Shown here: positions 8,371 through 16,472 of the stretch, in pieces
Layout of the letters: every line of letters begins with the position of its first letter
Numbering within the stretch: position 1 is the stretch's first letter
Assembly (NCBI RefSeq): GCF_000217955.3
Contig: NZ_AFOY02000015.1
Coordinates: 310,001-374,000, forward strand
DNA from: Pseudomonas fluorescens HK44
Lineage (GTDB): Bacteria > Pseudomonadota > Gammaproteobacteria > Pseudomonadales > Pseudomonadaceae
DNA length: 64,000 bases
Direction: 5' to 3'
Notes under the pieces: model-generated
Databases searched by the model: none
Told to the model about the DNA's origin: nothing
Seen by the model: the letters and a program-made list of their open reading frames with translations, nothing else
Made by a program: the position numbers and the translations under genes

Positions 8371-10933
8371 ACTGCAGCAGCAGGTCGCCCGACTGCAGCA
8401 TGAAAACCGCAAGTTACAGCGCATCAACGACGCGCTGATCGAGAGGATCGAGTCCGGGGTGACCCGGGGCAACGACCCTTATTCGGCATTTCAGCATTCG
8501 GTGGTGCTGGCCGAGCAGGTCCGCGAGCGCACCGATGCATTGAACCAGGCGATGGCCGAACTCAAGGCCGGCAATCACTTGCTCAGCGAAGCCCGGTTGC
8601 GGGCCGAAACCGCTCACCGGTATCTGATCGACGCTATCGAGAGCATCTCCGATGCCTTCGTGCTGTTCGACGAAGAGCAGCGCATTGTGCTGTTCAACAG
8701 CCGATTCAAGGCATTCTGGGCCAACAGCCAGGTACGGATCATTGCCGGCATGCGCCTGGCCGAGGTCAAGCGACTGATGACCGCCACCGGGCTGTTCAAC
8801 GAAGAACCGCGAGGCCATGCCGACGAGCAACTGCTCTATCGGTTGCAGAGTGGTTGTTGGCTGCAAGTCAGCGAGCGGTCCACCCGGGAAGGCGGGCGGG
8901 TGATGCTGTTTACCGACATCACCGAGGTCAAGCTCAGCGAAACCGTGCGCCGCGAACAGGCTGTCGCGCAAAAATCCCGTCTTTTGCAGCGAGCGGTGGA
9001 CAACCTGTCCCAAGGGGTGGCCATGGTCAGCGCCGAGGGCATCCTGGAGTTGTGGAACCGGCGCTTCCTCGAACTCAGCGGCCTGGCACCGGTGGCCGCT
9101 CACCGGCCCTTTGCCGAGGTGATCGGCGACAGTGAGTTGCGCCTGCTGACCCCGGACAGTCGCGACGCCAACGGGAGGATCATCCACGAGTGCGAGCAGC
9201 GCCTCTACGACGGACGGGTACTGGAAATCCGCACCCATCCGCTGCCCACCGGCGGCTTCGTCAATACCTTCACCGACATCACTGAACGCTATCAGCATGC
9301 CGAGGCCCTCAGTGAGAGCGAGCGCTGGATTCGCCTGATCACCGACCATGTGCCGGCGCTGATCGCCTATCTGAATGCCGACCTGGTCTACGAGTTCACC
9401 AACAAGGTCTATGAAGAGTGGTACTGCTGGCCACGGGGCGTGATGCTCGGCCAGAGTCTGCGCGAGGTGCACAGCGAACAGCACTATCAGCGGCTGGAGA
9501 GCTATGTGGCGCGGGCCTTGGCGGGCGAAAGCGTGACCTTTGAAGTTGCCGAAACCAACATCAATAATCAGGAGCGCTACATGCTGCGCTCCTATGTCCC
9601 GAATCGCCTGGCCAGTGGCGAGGTGGTGGGGATTTTTGTGCTGATCCGCGACATCACCGAGCGTCGCAGAACGGCGCAAGCGCTGCACCAGGCCTACCAG
9701 AGCCTGGAGCTGCGGGTGCGCGAACGCACGGCTGAACTGACTACCCTCAATGACCAGTTGCTGCGCGAGATCGACGAACGCAGTCGGGTCGAATTGCGCT
9801 TGCGCGAGGCCAAGCTGGAGGCCGAACAGGCCAACCTGTCGAAAACCAAATTCCTGGCTGCCGTCAGTCACGACCTGCTGCAACCGTTGAACGCGGCGCG
9901 GCTGTTTACCAGTGCGCTGCTTGAGCGCCGCGAGCCGGTAGCCAATGCGACACTGGTGCGCAATGTCAGCAACTCCCTGGAGGATGTGGAGAACCTGCTG
10001 GGCACACTGGTTGATATTTCCAAGCTCGATGCCGGGGTGATCAAGGCCGATATCGCGCCGTTCGCCCTCAGCGAATTGATGGACAACCTGGCCACCGAGT
10101 ATGCCCAGGTAGCGCGCAGCGAAGGGCTTGAGTTGCACTTCGTGGCCTGCTCGGCGCTGGTGCGCAGTGACATCCAGCTATTGGCGCGGATCCTGCGTAA
10201 CCTGTTGAGCAATGCAATTCGCTACACCCCTGGCGGCCGGGTGGTGCTGGGTTGCCGGCGGCATCGCCGGCACCTGTCGATCGAAGTCTGGGACAGCGGC
10301 ATCGGGATCGCCGAGGAGCGTCTGGAAGAGATTTTCCAGGAATTCAAACGCGGTGATGTGCAGCGTCCGAACCAGGACCGCGGGTTGGGCCTGGGCTTGG
10401 CTATCGTCGAGAAAATATCCGGTATCCTCGGCCACCGGATTCGGGTGCGTTCGTGGCCGGGCAAGGGCTCGATGTTTGCCGTCGAAGTTCCCCTCAGCGC
10501 CACCGCGCCCAAGGCTCAGCCGAGCCCGGCGATCAGCGAGCCGATGCTCGAACGCCTGCGTGGTGCGCGGGTGTGGGTGCTGGACAACGATGCTGCGATT
10601 TGTGCCGGCATGCGCACCTTGCTCGAAGGCTGGGGCTGCCTGGTGGTCACTGCATTATCGGAAGAAGACCTGGCGCGTCAGGTGGACAATTACCATGCCG
10701 AAGCCGACCTGCTGATTGCTGACTACCACCTGGATAACGACTGCAACGGTGTCGATGCCGTGGCGCGGATCAACGCTCGTCGGGCCTTGCCGATACCGGC
10801 GATGATGATCACTGCCAACTACAGCAACGAACTCAAGCAACAGATCCGCGAACGTGGCCACACCTTGATGCACAAGCCGGTGCGGCCGATGAAACTCAAG
10901 ACTGCGATGAGCCATCTGCTCGGACAGCCTTGA
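8300..10933 (+). CDS. nahK: Hybrid sensor histidine kinase NahK/ErcS'
   Basis: 877 aa. The start at 8300 is preferred (GGAG 9 nt upstream); it lies inside nosP. Order of domains: coiled coil (about 20-105); three PAS-like regions (about 110-220, 230-335, 345-460); a second coiled coil; HisKA with phospho-acceptor His524 in SHDLLQPLNAAR; HATPase (N box LLSNAIRYTPGG, G boxes DSGIGI and GLGLGL); and a receiver domain with phospho-acceptor Asp808 in LIADYHLD and the conserved Lys in MHKPVRP. No transmembrane segment, so it is cytosolic. In P. aeruginosa this kinase (PA1976) works with NosP and feeds the HptB/Gac biofilm pathway; it was also named ErcS' in the ethanol regulatory cascade. Confidence 0.88.
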   Translation: MACTSTKPSPGLPLPGTEPLSAVELQQQVARLQHENRKLQRINDALIERIESGVTRGNDPYSAFQHSVVLAEQVRERTDALNQAMAELKAGNHLLSEARLRAETAHRYLIDAIESISDAFVLFDEEQRIVLFNSRFKAFWANSQVRIIAGMRLAEVKRLMTATGLFNEEPRGHADEQLLYRLQSGCWLQVSERSTREGGRVMLFTDITEVKLSETVRREQAVAQKSRLLQRAVDNLSQGVAMVSAEGILELWNRRFLELSGLAPVAAHRPFAEVIGDSELRLLTPDSRDANGRIIHECEQRLYDGRVLEIRTHPLPTGGFVNTFTDITERYQHAEALSESERWIRLITDHVPALIAYLNADLVYEFTNKVYEEWYCWPRGVMLGQSLREVHSEQHYQRLESYVARALAGESVTFEVAETNINNQERYMLRSYVPNRLASGEVVGIFVLIRDITERRRTAQALHQAYQSLELRVRERTAELTTLNDQLLREIDERSRVELRLREAKLEAEQANLSKTKFLAAVSHDLLQPLNAARLFTSALLERREPVANATLVRNVSNSLEDVENLLGTLVDISKLDAGVIKADIAPFALSELMDNLATEYAQVARSEGLELHFVACSALVRSDIQLLARILRNLLSNAIRYTPGGRVVLGCRRHRRHLSIEVWDSGIGIAEERLEEIFQEFKRGDVQRPNQDRGLGLGLAIVEKISGILGHRIRVRSWPGKGSMFAVEVPLSATAPKAQPSPAISEPMLERLRGARVWVLDNDAAICAGMRTLLEGWGCLVVTALSEEDLARQVDNYHAEADLLIADYHLDNDCNGVDAVARINARRALPIPAMMITANYSNELKQQIRERGHTLMHKPVRPMKLKTAMSHLLGQP

Positions 10934-10949
10934 GGTGTGATCGAAGAGC

Positions 10950-10974
10950 AAAAGATCGCAGCCTGCGATCTTTC
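10950..10974. terminator. Bidirectional terminator between nahK and erbR
   Basis: AAAGATCGCA and TGCGATCTTT are separated by a 3-nt loop, between the convergent ends of nahK and erbR. The T-run is short (TTT) on both strands. Confidence 0.65.
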
Positions 10975-10993
10975 GCTCCCGCGCCAGAAGCAC

Positions 10994-11659
10994 CTAGCGC
11001 CGCAGATAAGCGCCGAAGTCGATGTCCCCGGCACTGAGGATCGCCTGCACCCGGTTGTGCACGTTGAGCTTGCGCAGGATCGCCGAGACGTGGGCCTTGA
11101 CCGTGGTTTCGGCGATGTCCAGGGTGTAGGCGATCTGCTTGTTCGATTCGCCCTTGGTCATGCGTTCAAGCACCAGCAGTTGCTTGCGGGTCAGGGCCTG
11201 GAGCAATTCGGGAGGAAAGCTCGGGGTTTCGCTCATGCGTCGAGTGAAGGCGCTTTTTTGCGTGCGAATGATGTCCGGCGGCAGGTAGACGTTGCCGTTG
11301 AGGATCTGCTCGATCGCCTCGGTCATTTGCGAGCGTGGCGAAGACTTGGTGATAAAGCCCACGGCGCCATAGGTGATGGCTTGCAGCACCACCTGCTTGT
11401 CCTGCTCGGCAGAGACGATCACCACCGGAATGGTCGGCGCTTCGTTTCGCAGATTGATCAGGCCATTGAGGCCGTGCATGCCGGGCATGTTCAAATCCAG
11501 CAGGATCAGGTCCAGGTCGTCGTGCTGCTGGGTCAGCGTGAGGGCGCTGTCCAGGTCGGCGGTCTCCATCACCTCGCTGTCCGGAAAGCCGTCGCTGATA
11601 ACGTTGTGAATGGCTTCGCGGAACAGCGGGTGATCGTCGGCAATCAGAATTTTATACAT
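10994..11659 (-). CDS. erbR: Response regulator ErbR/AgmR (PedR1-type), NarL family
   Basis: 221 aa. The N-terminal receiver domain has the acidic pair in IADDHP, phospho-acceptor Asp55 in [10 protein letters not shown], the Ser of VIVSAEQD and the Lys of ITKSSPRS; the C-terminal LuxR-type HTH is [25 protein letters not shown] and onward. It matches AgmR/ErbR (PA1978) and P. putida PedR1, the activator of PQQ-dependent alcohol oxidation. Its position between nahK and the ABC efflux operon mirrors the known locus. The partner kinase is probably ErcS and/or NahK. EraS-EraR, which in P. aeruginosa sit beside it, are absent here. Confidence 0.9.
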   Translation of the reverse strand: MYKILIADDHPLFREAIHNVISDGFPDSEVMETADLDSALTLTQQHDDLDLILLDLNMPGMHGLNGLINLRNEAPTIPVVIVSAEQDKQVVLQAITYGAVGFITKSSPRSQMTEAIEQILNGNVYLPPDIIRTQKSAFTRRMSETPSFPPELLQALTRKQLLVLERMTKGESNKQIAYTLDIAETTVKAHVSAILRKLNVHNRVQAILSAGDIDFGAYLRR

Positions 11660-11855
11660 GGCCTTTCACCTCGTTATTGTGATTAGGGTGGGGCAAGGGT
11701 TCTCAGGCTATGGCGTCAGGGAATGGGGCTGCCGGCAACGCAAGGCACTCGGCACAGGCTCTCATCCTGTATGTCATGGGCCCATTACATGCCAGGGACG
11801 GTGCTTTGTGAATGCGACCATAGATAAGAAAACCAGTACTAAAGTAGGAGTCGGG

Positions 11856-12647
11856 TTATCCGGCCTTGCGTAATGCCGCATGCTGGGGATTGAAGGTCAG
11901 TACCGCAAGCGAGCTGAACAGCAGGGTCAGCCCCAGGCACACCGCCAATGCCAGCGGATTGAGGCGTTCGTACAGGGCAAAACGCACCAGCTCCACCGCG
12001 TGGGTGAACGGGTTCAGGGCACAGAGCCAGTATAGCCACTGACTGGCCTCGAGCATCTTCCACAACGGGTACAGGGCCGATGACAGGAAGAACAGCGGGA
12101 AGATCACGAAATTCATCACCCCGGCAAAGTTCTCCAACTGGCGAATCGCGTTGGACAGCAGCAGCCCCAGGGCACTGAGCATCAGGGCCACCAGCAGCAA
12201 CACCGGTAACGCCAGCAGCAGTCCCGCCGCCGGTGGTTGCACGCCGTACAGCCAGGCGATGGCGAGGAAAGCGTAAACCTGCAACAGGGAAATCAACGAG
12301 GTGGCCACTAGTTTGCTGCCTAGCAGAAAGGCTCGCGGCAGAGGGCTGGTCAGCAGCACCCGCATGCTGCCCATCTCCCGGTCGTAGACCATCGACAGCG
12401 AGCCCTGCATGCCGTTGAACAGCAGGATCATGCAGGCCAGACCCGGGATGATGTACACCTCATAGGGAATGTAGGTGTCGTAGGGTTCGATAATCGCGAT
12501 ACCCAGGGCGGCGCGAAAACCTGCGGCGAACACCAGCAGCCACAGTAGCGGGCGCACCAGGGCGCTGAGAAAACGCGTGCGCTGCAACACGAAGCGCAGC
12601 CATTCGCGCAGCACGATACCGCTGAAACACCGCCAGTATGCGTTCAT
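11856..12647 (-). CDS. ABC-2 type permease of the PQQ-alcohol-dehydrogenase-linked efflux system (PedC-like)
   Basis: 263 aa with six hydrophobic segments typical of an ABC-2 exporter permease (about residues 24-46, 64-85, 108-135, 138-165, 173-195, 230-255). The signature stretch YDREMGSMRVLLTSPLPR and the paired NPFTHAVELVR near the C terminus are characteristic. Its start overlaps the stop of the ATPase gene as ATGA, so translation is coupled. The four-gene minus-strand set permease/ATPase/beta-propeller/binding protein is conserved next to PQQ-alcohol dehydrogenases; it is thought to export a toxic alcohol-derived product, but the cargo is not proven. Confidence 0.85.
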   Translation of the reverse strand: MNAYWRCFSGIVLREWLRFVLQRTRFLSALVRPLLWLLVFAAGFRAALGIAIIEPYDTYIPYEVYIIPGLACMILLFNGMQGSLSMVYDREMGSMRVLLTSPLPRAFLLGSKLVATSLISLLQVYAFLAIAWLYGVQPPAAGLLLALPVLLLVALMLSALGLLLSNAIRQLENFAGVMNFVIFPLFFLSSALYPLWKMLEASQWLYWLCALNPFTHAVELVRFALYERLNPLALAVCLGLTLLFSSLAVLTFNPQHAALRKAG

Positions 12648-13399
12648 CGGGTGCTGACTCCTGTAGTGGCCGCGAGGCCAGGTGAAGGGGTGAGGCGGGC
12701 GAAAGCGGCATCAAGGTCGCCGCCGTGCTCCCGGCTCAGCACGTCCGCCTGTCCGCTGGCGACCAGCCGGCCCTGATGGAGGATCAGCAGGTCATCGTTG
12801 GGGTGTACTTCGTCCAGCAGGTGGGTGGTCCAGAGCGCACTGATCTGTTGTTCGTGACACAGCGTGCGAATGTGCCGATTGAGCGCCAGGCGGCTGGCCG
12901 GGTCGAGGCCGGCACTGGCTTCATCCAGTAGCAGCAAGCGCGGTTCGTGGAGCAGGGCGCGGGCAATTTCCACTCGCCGACGATGCCCGCCATTGAGTTC
13001 ACGAACCCGTTCGTGCCGGCGCTCGCTCAGGCCCTGGCGCGCCAGTTCGGCATCGACCCGCCGCTGGCTCTGGCAGCGCGACAAACCCTGCAGCGCCGCG
13101 TGATAGCGCAGGTTTTGTTCAATGCTCAGGTCCAGGTCCAGAGTGCTTTGCTGGAACACCACCCCCAATTGGCGCAGGGCCGGGCGCGCGGCGTTGCGCA
13201 AGGAGCAGCCGCCGACTCGAATATCCCCGCGTTGCAGGTCATAGAGCCGGGTGAGCAGGGCGATCAGCGTTGACTTGCCCGCGCCGTTGGGCCCCAGCAG
13301 TGCCGCGAAACGCCCCGGTGCCAGGCTGAAACTGACCTGTTTCAGTGCTTCGCGCGGGCCATAGGCGAAGCTCACGTCGCAGACATCGAGGGCGTTCAT
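12644..13399 (-). CDS. ABC transporter ATP-binding protein, PQQ-alcohol-dehydrogenase system
   Basis: 251 aa. Walker A LLGPNGAGKSTLIALL, Q-loop VVFQQSTLD, Walker B LLLLDEASAGLDP and the H-loop in LWTTHLLDE are intact. The signature motif reads LNGGHRRR instead of LSGGQ, a change often seen in drug- and nodulation-type exporter ATPases. The start is set at 13399 because it gives the 4-nt ATGA overlap with the upstream beta-propeller gene; longer starts would run deeper into that gene. Together with the permease it forms a homodimeric-type exporter. Confidence 0.87.
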   Translation of the reverse strand: MNALDVCDVSFAYGPREALKQVSFSLAPGRFAALLGPNGAGKSTLIALLTRLYDLQRGDIRVGGCSLRNAARPALRQLGVVFQQSTLDLDLSIEQNLRYHAALQGLSRCQSQRRVDAELARQGLSERRHERVRELNGGHRRRVEIARALLHEPRLLLLDEASAGLDPASRLALNRHIRTLCHEQQISALWTTHLLDEVHPNDDLLILHQGRLVASGQADVLSREHGGDLDAAFARLTPSPGLAATTGVSTR

Positions 13400-14355
13400 G
13401 GCGTGACCACCACGCCCCATGGGTAGCGTCCGACCTTCACCGATTTGATGACCTTGAGGCTGTTGACATCAATCACCGATACATCGCCGCTGACCCCGTT
13501 GGTGGCCAGCAGCTGGCGCTGGTCCGGGGTAAACGACATCTGCCAGACGCGTCGACCCACCAACAGGTAGTCGAGGATTTCGAAGGTTTTTGCATCGATG
13601 ACGGCTACATGGTTGGCCGGGCCCAGTGCGACGAAGGCGTACTTGCCGTCGGCGCTGAGCTTGACGCCCACCGGCTGTACTTTGTCCGGGTGCACGCCCT
13701 TGATCTGGAACTTCAGGGTCTTGAGGATCTTGCGTGTCGCCACGTCGAGAATGGTCACCGTGCCGCCGATCTCGGCGGAAGCCCAGAGTTGCGAACCGTC
13801 CTGATTGAACTCGACGAAACGCGGCCGCTGATCCACCAGGGTGCTGTCGGTCAGGGTCTGGGTGCTGGTGTCGATCCAGTGCAGCATGTTCGTGGTTTCA
13901 CTGGTGTTGACCGCCCACTTGCCATCGGGGCTGACCGCCATGCCTTCGGGTTCGACGCCAACATTGACCTGGCCCAGGACCTTGGCGGTTTCGGTGTCGA
14001 TCACCGTCACCAGTGCATCGTCCTCGTTGGAGACATACAACCAGCGGTTGTTGGGGTGCAGGGCAAATTGCTCCGGGTCCTTGCCGGAGGGCAGCTCCTT
14101 GATGATCTTGCGGGTGGCCACATCCATCACCTGGACCCGGTCCGAGTCGCTGGCGCAGATGTACAGCAATTTGTTGTCGTGGGACAGCAACAGCCCGCGC
14201 GGACGCTGGCCCACGGGCAGGGTCTCGGTGACTTGCAGCGTCTGCATGTCGATCAGGCTCAGGCTGTTGTCTTTCTCGTTGGAGACCCAGGCAGTGCTCG
14301 CCACGGCTTGCCCGGCGGCGAGCAGGAGGGCGCAAGTGAGCAGGGTGCGGCGCAT
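13396..14355 (-). CDS. PQQ-catabolism-associated YVTN beta-propeller protein, periplasmic
   Basis: 319 aa with a signal peptide (MRRTLLTCALLLAAGQAVAS) and about seven repeats of the YVTN type, for example LLLSHDNKLLYICASDSDRV, ALHPNNRWLYVSNEDDALV and AVSPDGKWAVNTSE. Each repeat ends with a V-x-V-I-D strand. The family is repeatedly found beside the PQQ-ADH-linked ABC system. It is probably a periplasmic scaffold or binding component; no enzymatic residues are evident. It overlaps the ATPase gene by 4 nt and lies 30 nt after the binding-protein gene, so it belongs to the same operon. Confidence 0.85.
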   Translation of the reverse strand: MRRTLLTCALLLAAGQAVASTAWVSNEKDNSLSLIDMQTLQVTETLPVGQRPRGLLLSHDNKLLYICASDSDRVQVMDVATRKIIKELPSGKDPEQFALHPNNRWLYVSNEDDALVTVIDTETAKVLGQVNVGVEPEGMAVSPDGKWAVNTSETTNMLHWIDTSTQTLTDSTLVDQRPRFVEFNQDGSQLWASAEIGGTVTILDVATRKILKTLKFQIKGVHPDKVQPVGVKLSADGKYAFVALGPANHVAVIDAKTFEILDYLLVGRRVWQMSFTPDQRQLLATNGVSGDVSVIDVNSLKVIKSVKVGRYPWGVVVTP

Positions 14356-14385
14356 GGCGGATTCCTTATTGTTGTGGTGGTGTGA

Positions 14386-15570
14386 TCAGGGGTAGCGGCA
14401 ACTCACTTCAGGTTTGTCGAAACCCAGGCTGTCCATTTCATTGCTGGGGTGTAAAAAGCCGTCCTCGGGCGCGGTGCTGACCAGCGCTCGCGGCTGGACG
14501 ATGGGGATCGGCTGGCGCAACTGGCCGTTCCATGGGCGATAGCTGAGTTTGCGGCCCTTGAAACCGTCCAGTGGCAACTGGTCACTGAGTTCCAGTTGGC
14601 GAATGGCGACCGGGTCGGTCTGGCGCAGTTTGCTGACTGCGCTGGCGATGCTGCGCACGGCGACCCAGGCGGCGAAGTCGCGGTCGTTCATCCAGCGTCC
14701 GGCCAGGGCTTCGAAGCGCTTCTGCAACTGGGCGGCCCCGTAGGTTTCCACGGTGTGGTGCCAGCCGGTGGGGGTCAGGCCCTGGGTGCCGGCCACGGGG
14801 CGCGGGTACCAGGTCTGATAGGGGACGTATTCACCGAAGTCGCCGCGCTCATCCGCCACCAGCACCACGTCGTATTCGGCGGTCTGGGTGAACAGCGGCA
14901 TGTCGGCCTGGGCGCTGCGGCGCTGGTCATTGTCGAACGTCCAGGGTTTCTCGGCGACGATCTTCAGCCCGAAGCGCTTCATGGCCCGTCGCAGAGCGGC
15001 GGCATAGGCCTGGTCTTCTGGCGTCTGACCGACGATCAGCAACGCCCGCTGCCATTTGCGCACCACCATGAACTGCACCAGTGCATCGGCCAGCATGGCG
15101 CGGCTGGGCAGACTGTGCAGCACGTTGGCCAGGCAGTCGGTGCTGCGCAGGCTGTCATCGGCACTGCCGGCATTGAACAGCAGGCTGTCGGGCAGGGCGG
15201 CGCTGAGCTGGCGCAGGCTGTCCTGCGGCACATTCACCACGAACAATCGCAGGCCTTGAGCGTGCTGGGCTTTGGCGGCTTCCAGTAACGCTTCGGGGCT
15301 GTCGACGACGGTGCTTTGCAGGTGATAGTCGTGTTTGAGAAAGCGTCCGGTGCTGTTGCTGTCGATGATTGCCAACTCGGCACCTCGCAGCCCCGCATCG
15401 GTGGGTTCGGGGATGACAGTGGAGAGCAATGGCCCTGGGTCGGGACGATAACCGAGGTAGCCGATGCGCACTTGCAACGGGTCGTCGTCCGCCTGGCTCT
15501 GGGTGGCCAGCAACGCGGAGCAGGCAATCGCCAACAAATAGAACAGGGCGTAACCAATAAGCTGGCGCAT
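14386..15570 (-). CDS. Periplasmic substrate-binding protein, PQQ-alcohol-dehydrogenase ABC system
   Basis: 394 aa. Start at 15570 (MRQLIGYALFYLL) with GGAG 6-8 nt upstream; the longer frame begins without a box. A signal peptide ends near SQA-DD. The rest has the type-I (branched-chain amino-acid/amide) binding-protein layout: VRIGYLGYRPDPG at the first strand, ADALVQFMVVRKWQRALLIVGQTPEDQAYA at the hinge, and WVAVRSIASAVSKLRQTDP near the end. It is the first gene of the minus-strand efflux operon and is divergent from exaB across about 440 bp. A binding protein in an exporter operon is unusual; a sensory or chaperone role is possible. Confidence 0.82.
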   Translation of the reverse strand: MRQLIGYALFYLLAIACSALLATQSQADDDPLQVRIGYLGYRPDPGPLLSTVIPEPTDAGLRGAELAIIDSNSTGRFLKHDYHLQSTVVDSPEALLEAAKAQHAQGLRLFVVNVPQDSLRQLSAALPDSLLFNAGSADDSLRSTDCLANVLHSLPSRAMLADALVQFMVVRKWQRALLIVGQTPEDQAYAAALRRAMKRFGLKIVAEKPWTFDNDQRRSAQADMPLFTQTAEYDVVLVADERGDFGEYVPYQTWYPRPVAGTQGLTPTGWHHTVETYGAAQLQKRFEALAGRWMNDRDFAAWVAVRSIASAVSKLRQTDPVAIRQLELSDQLPLDGFKGRKLSYRPWNGQLRQPIPIVQPRALVSTAPEDGFLHPSNEMDSLGFDKPEVSCRYP

Positions 15571-15724
15571 AGGGCACTCCACTTCGTATGGCGCCAGCAT
15601 AGGAAGTCCGGGAGGGCAGCGAAATATGCAGAAAGTACCAGTGAGCCAGTACCAAGGTCGTAACTTGCCGCGTGCGGCGCGGTTTTAGCTTGGGCAACAG
15701 CCAACCATCCGGAGCACAACGATC

Positions 15725-15847
15725 ATGCGAATTCTTAAAGCATTGCTCCTGCCGTTGCTGCTGATCCTGAGCCTGATCGGCGTCGACAAATTGCACGGAG
15801 CCCGCCCTGTCGCCGTGCTGGTGGTCCCCGTGAGCCCAGGGTATTAG
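15725..15847 (+). CDS. Small ORF, 40-aa putative membrane peptide before exaB
   Basis: Reading frame ATG to TAG with GGAG 11 nt upstream of the ATG. It encodes a basic start (MRILK), a single Leu/Ile-rich hydrophobic segment (residues 6-20), a charged stretch (DKLHGARP) and a short second hydrophobic patch ending SPGY. It lies in the position where P. putida has the calcium-type dehydrogenase gene pedE, upstream of cytochrome c550, but shows no similarity to it. It could be a real small inner-membrane protein or a chance frame; conservation between strains would decide. Confidence 0.45.
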   Translation: MRILKALLLPLLLILSLIGVDKLHGARPVAVLVVPVSPGY

Positions 15848-15885
15848 TCGCGTACGCCACCGATTGACCGTCGCTTCGCCACAAG

Positions 15886-15930
15886 CCCTACTACCAAGGG
15901 ATGAGCGGGCGGCCACCAAAGCAGCATTCG
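15886..15930 (+). promoter_or_regulatory. Candidate alcohol-regulon operator upstream of exaB
   Basis: Two-part site: CCCTACTACCAAGGG (15886-15900) and ACCAAAGCAGCATTCGG (15915-15931). The GCATTCG end lies 77 nt before the exaB start. The same two-part layout, CTACCAAGG then about 24 nt then GCATTCGG, occurs before pqqA. Confidence 0.6.
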
Positions 15931-16007
15931 GATCGTGCAGCGCTGTTCCTAAGATGAGCCCGTAGCCTCTGTAGAGAGGTAGTGCGTGCAATCTTGAGGG
16001 CAAAACA

Positions 16008-16469
16008 ATGACAACAAAACGCAACGCCTTGCTGGTTGCAGGGCTGCTGACCGGCCTGTTCGGTGCCGGTGCGACCTGGGCCCATGGCAACGTGGTCCCC
16101 CAGGCCGTGGAAACCAAGGGCCTGACCTCGATCAAGGATGCCGGCGTGCAGGTCGATGCCGATGGCTGGGCTGCGGCGAATCCCTATCGGTCCTCCCCTG
16201 AACATGACAAGGCTCTGGAAATCGGTTCTTCGGCCTACAACCAGAACTGCGCCGCCTGCCATGGCCTGGAAGCCAAGTCCGGCGGTATTGCCCCCGACCT
16301 GCGCCTGCTGGATGTCGGTGAAGCGGGTGACGAATGGTTCGTTCAGCGTGTCCGTAATGGCGCGGTGCGCGACGGTCGGGTCTACATGCCGAAGATGGCC
16401 GACTACCTGAGCCAGGAAGCGCTGTGGGCGGTGCGCACCTACCTCGACAGCGTGCATGTCGAGCAATGA
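16008..16469 (+). CDS. exaB: Cytochrome c550 (ExaB/PedF), electron acceptor of the PQQ alcohol dehydrogenase
   Basis: 153 aa. A signal peptide ends near TWA-HG. The single haem c site is Cys81-Ala-Ala-Cys84-His85 (CAACH). Met127 or Met130 in YMPKMADY is the likely sixth ligand. After the haem site, RNGAVRDGRVYMPKMADYLSQEALWAVRTYLDSV forms the usual C-terminal helix. It is a periplasmic soluble carrier that takes electrons from the reduced quinoprotein. The gene is followed after 3 nt by the pedG-like gene, so they are cotranscribed. Confidence 0.92.
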   Translation: MTTKRNALLVAGLLTGLFGAGATWAHGNVVPQAVETKGLTSIKDAGVQVDADGWAAANPYRSSPEHDKALEIGSSAYNQNCAACHGLEAKSGGIAPDLRLLDVGEAGDEWFVQRVRNGAVRDGRVYMPKMADYLSQEALWAVRTYLDSVHVEQ

Positions 16470-16472
16470 CCC

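Noticed and set aside
8414..10138. Minus-strand open frame of 574 codons opposite nahK
   Set aside because: It is an antisense shadow of a high-GC gene; the plus strand encodes a complete kinase with all motifs, and the minus frame has no recognisable domain.
13345..14385. Plus-strand open frame of 346 codons opposite the beta-propeller gene
   Set aside because: It mirrors the propeller repeats; the minus-strand protein has a signal peptide and a defined family.
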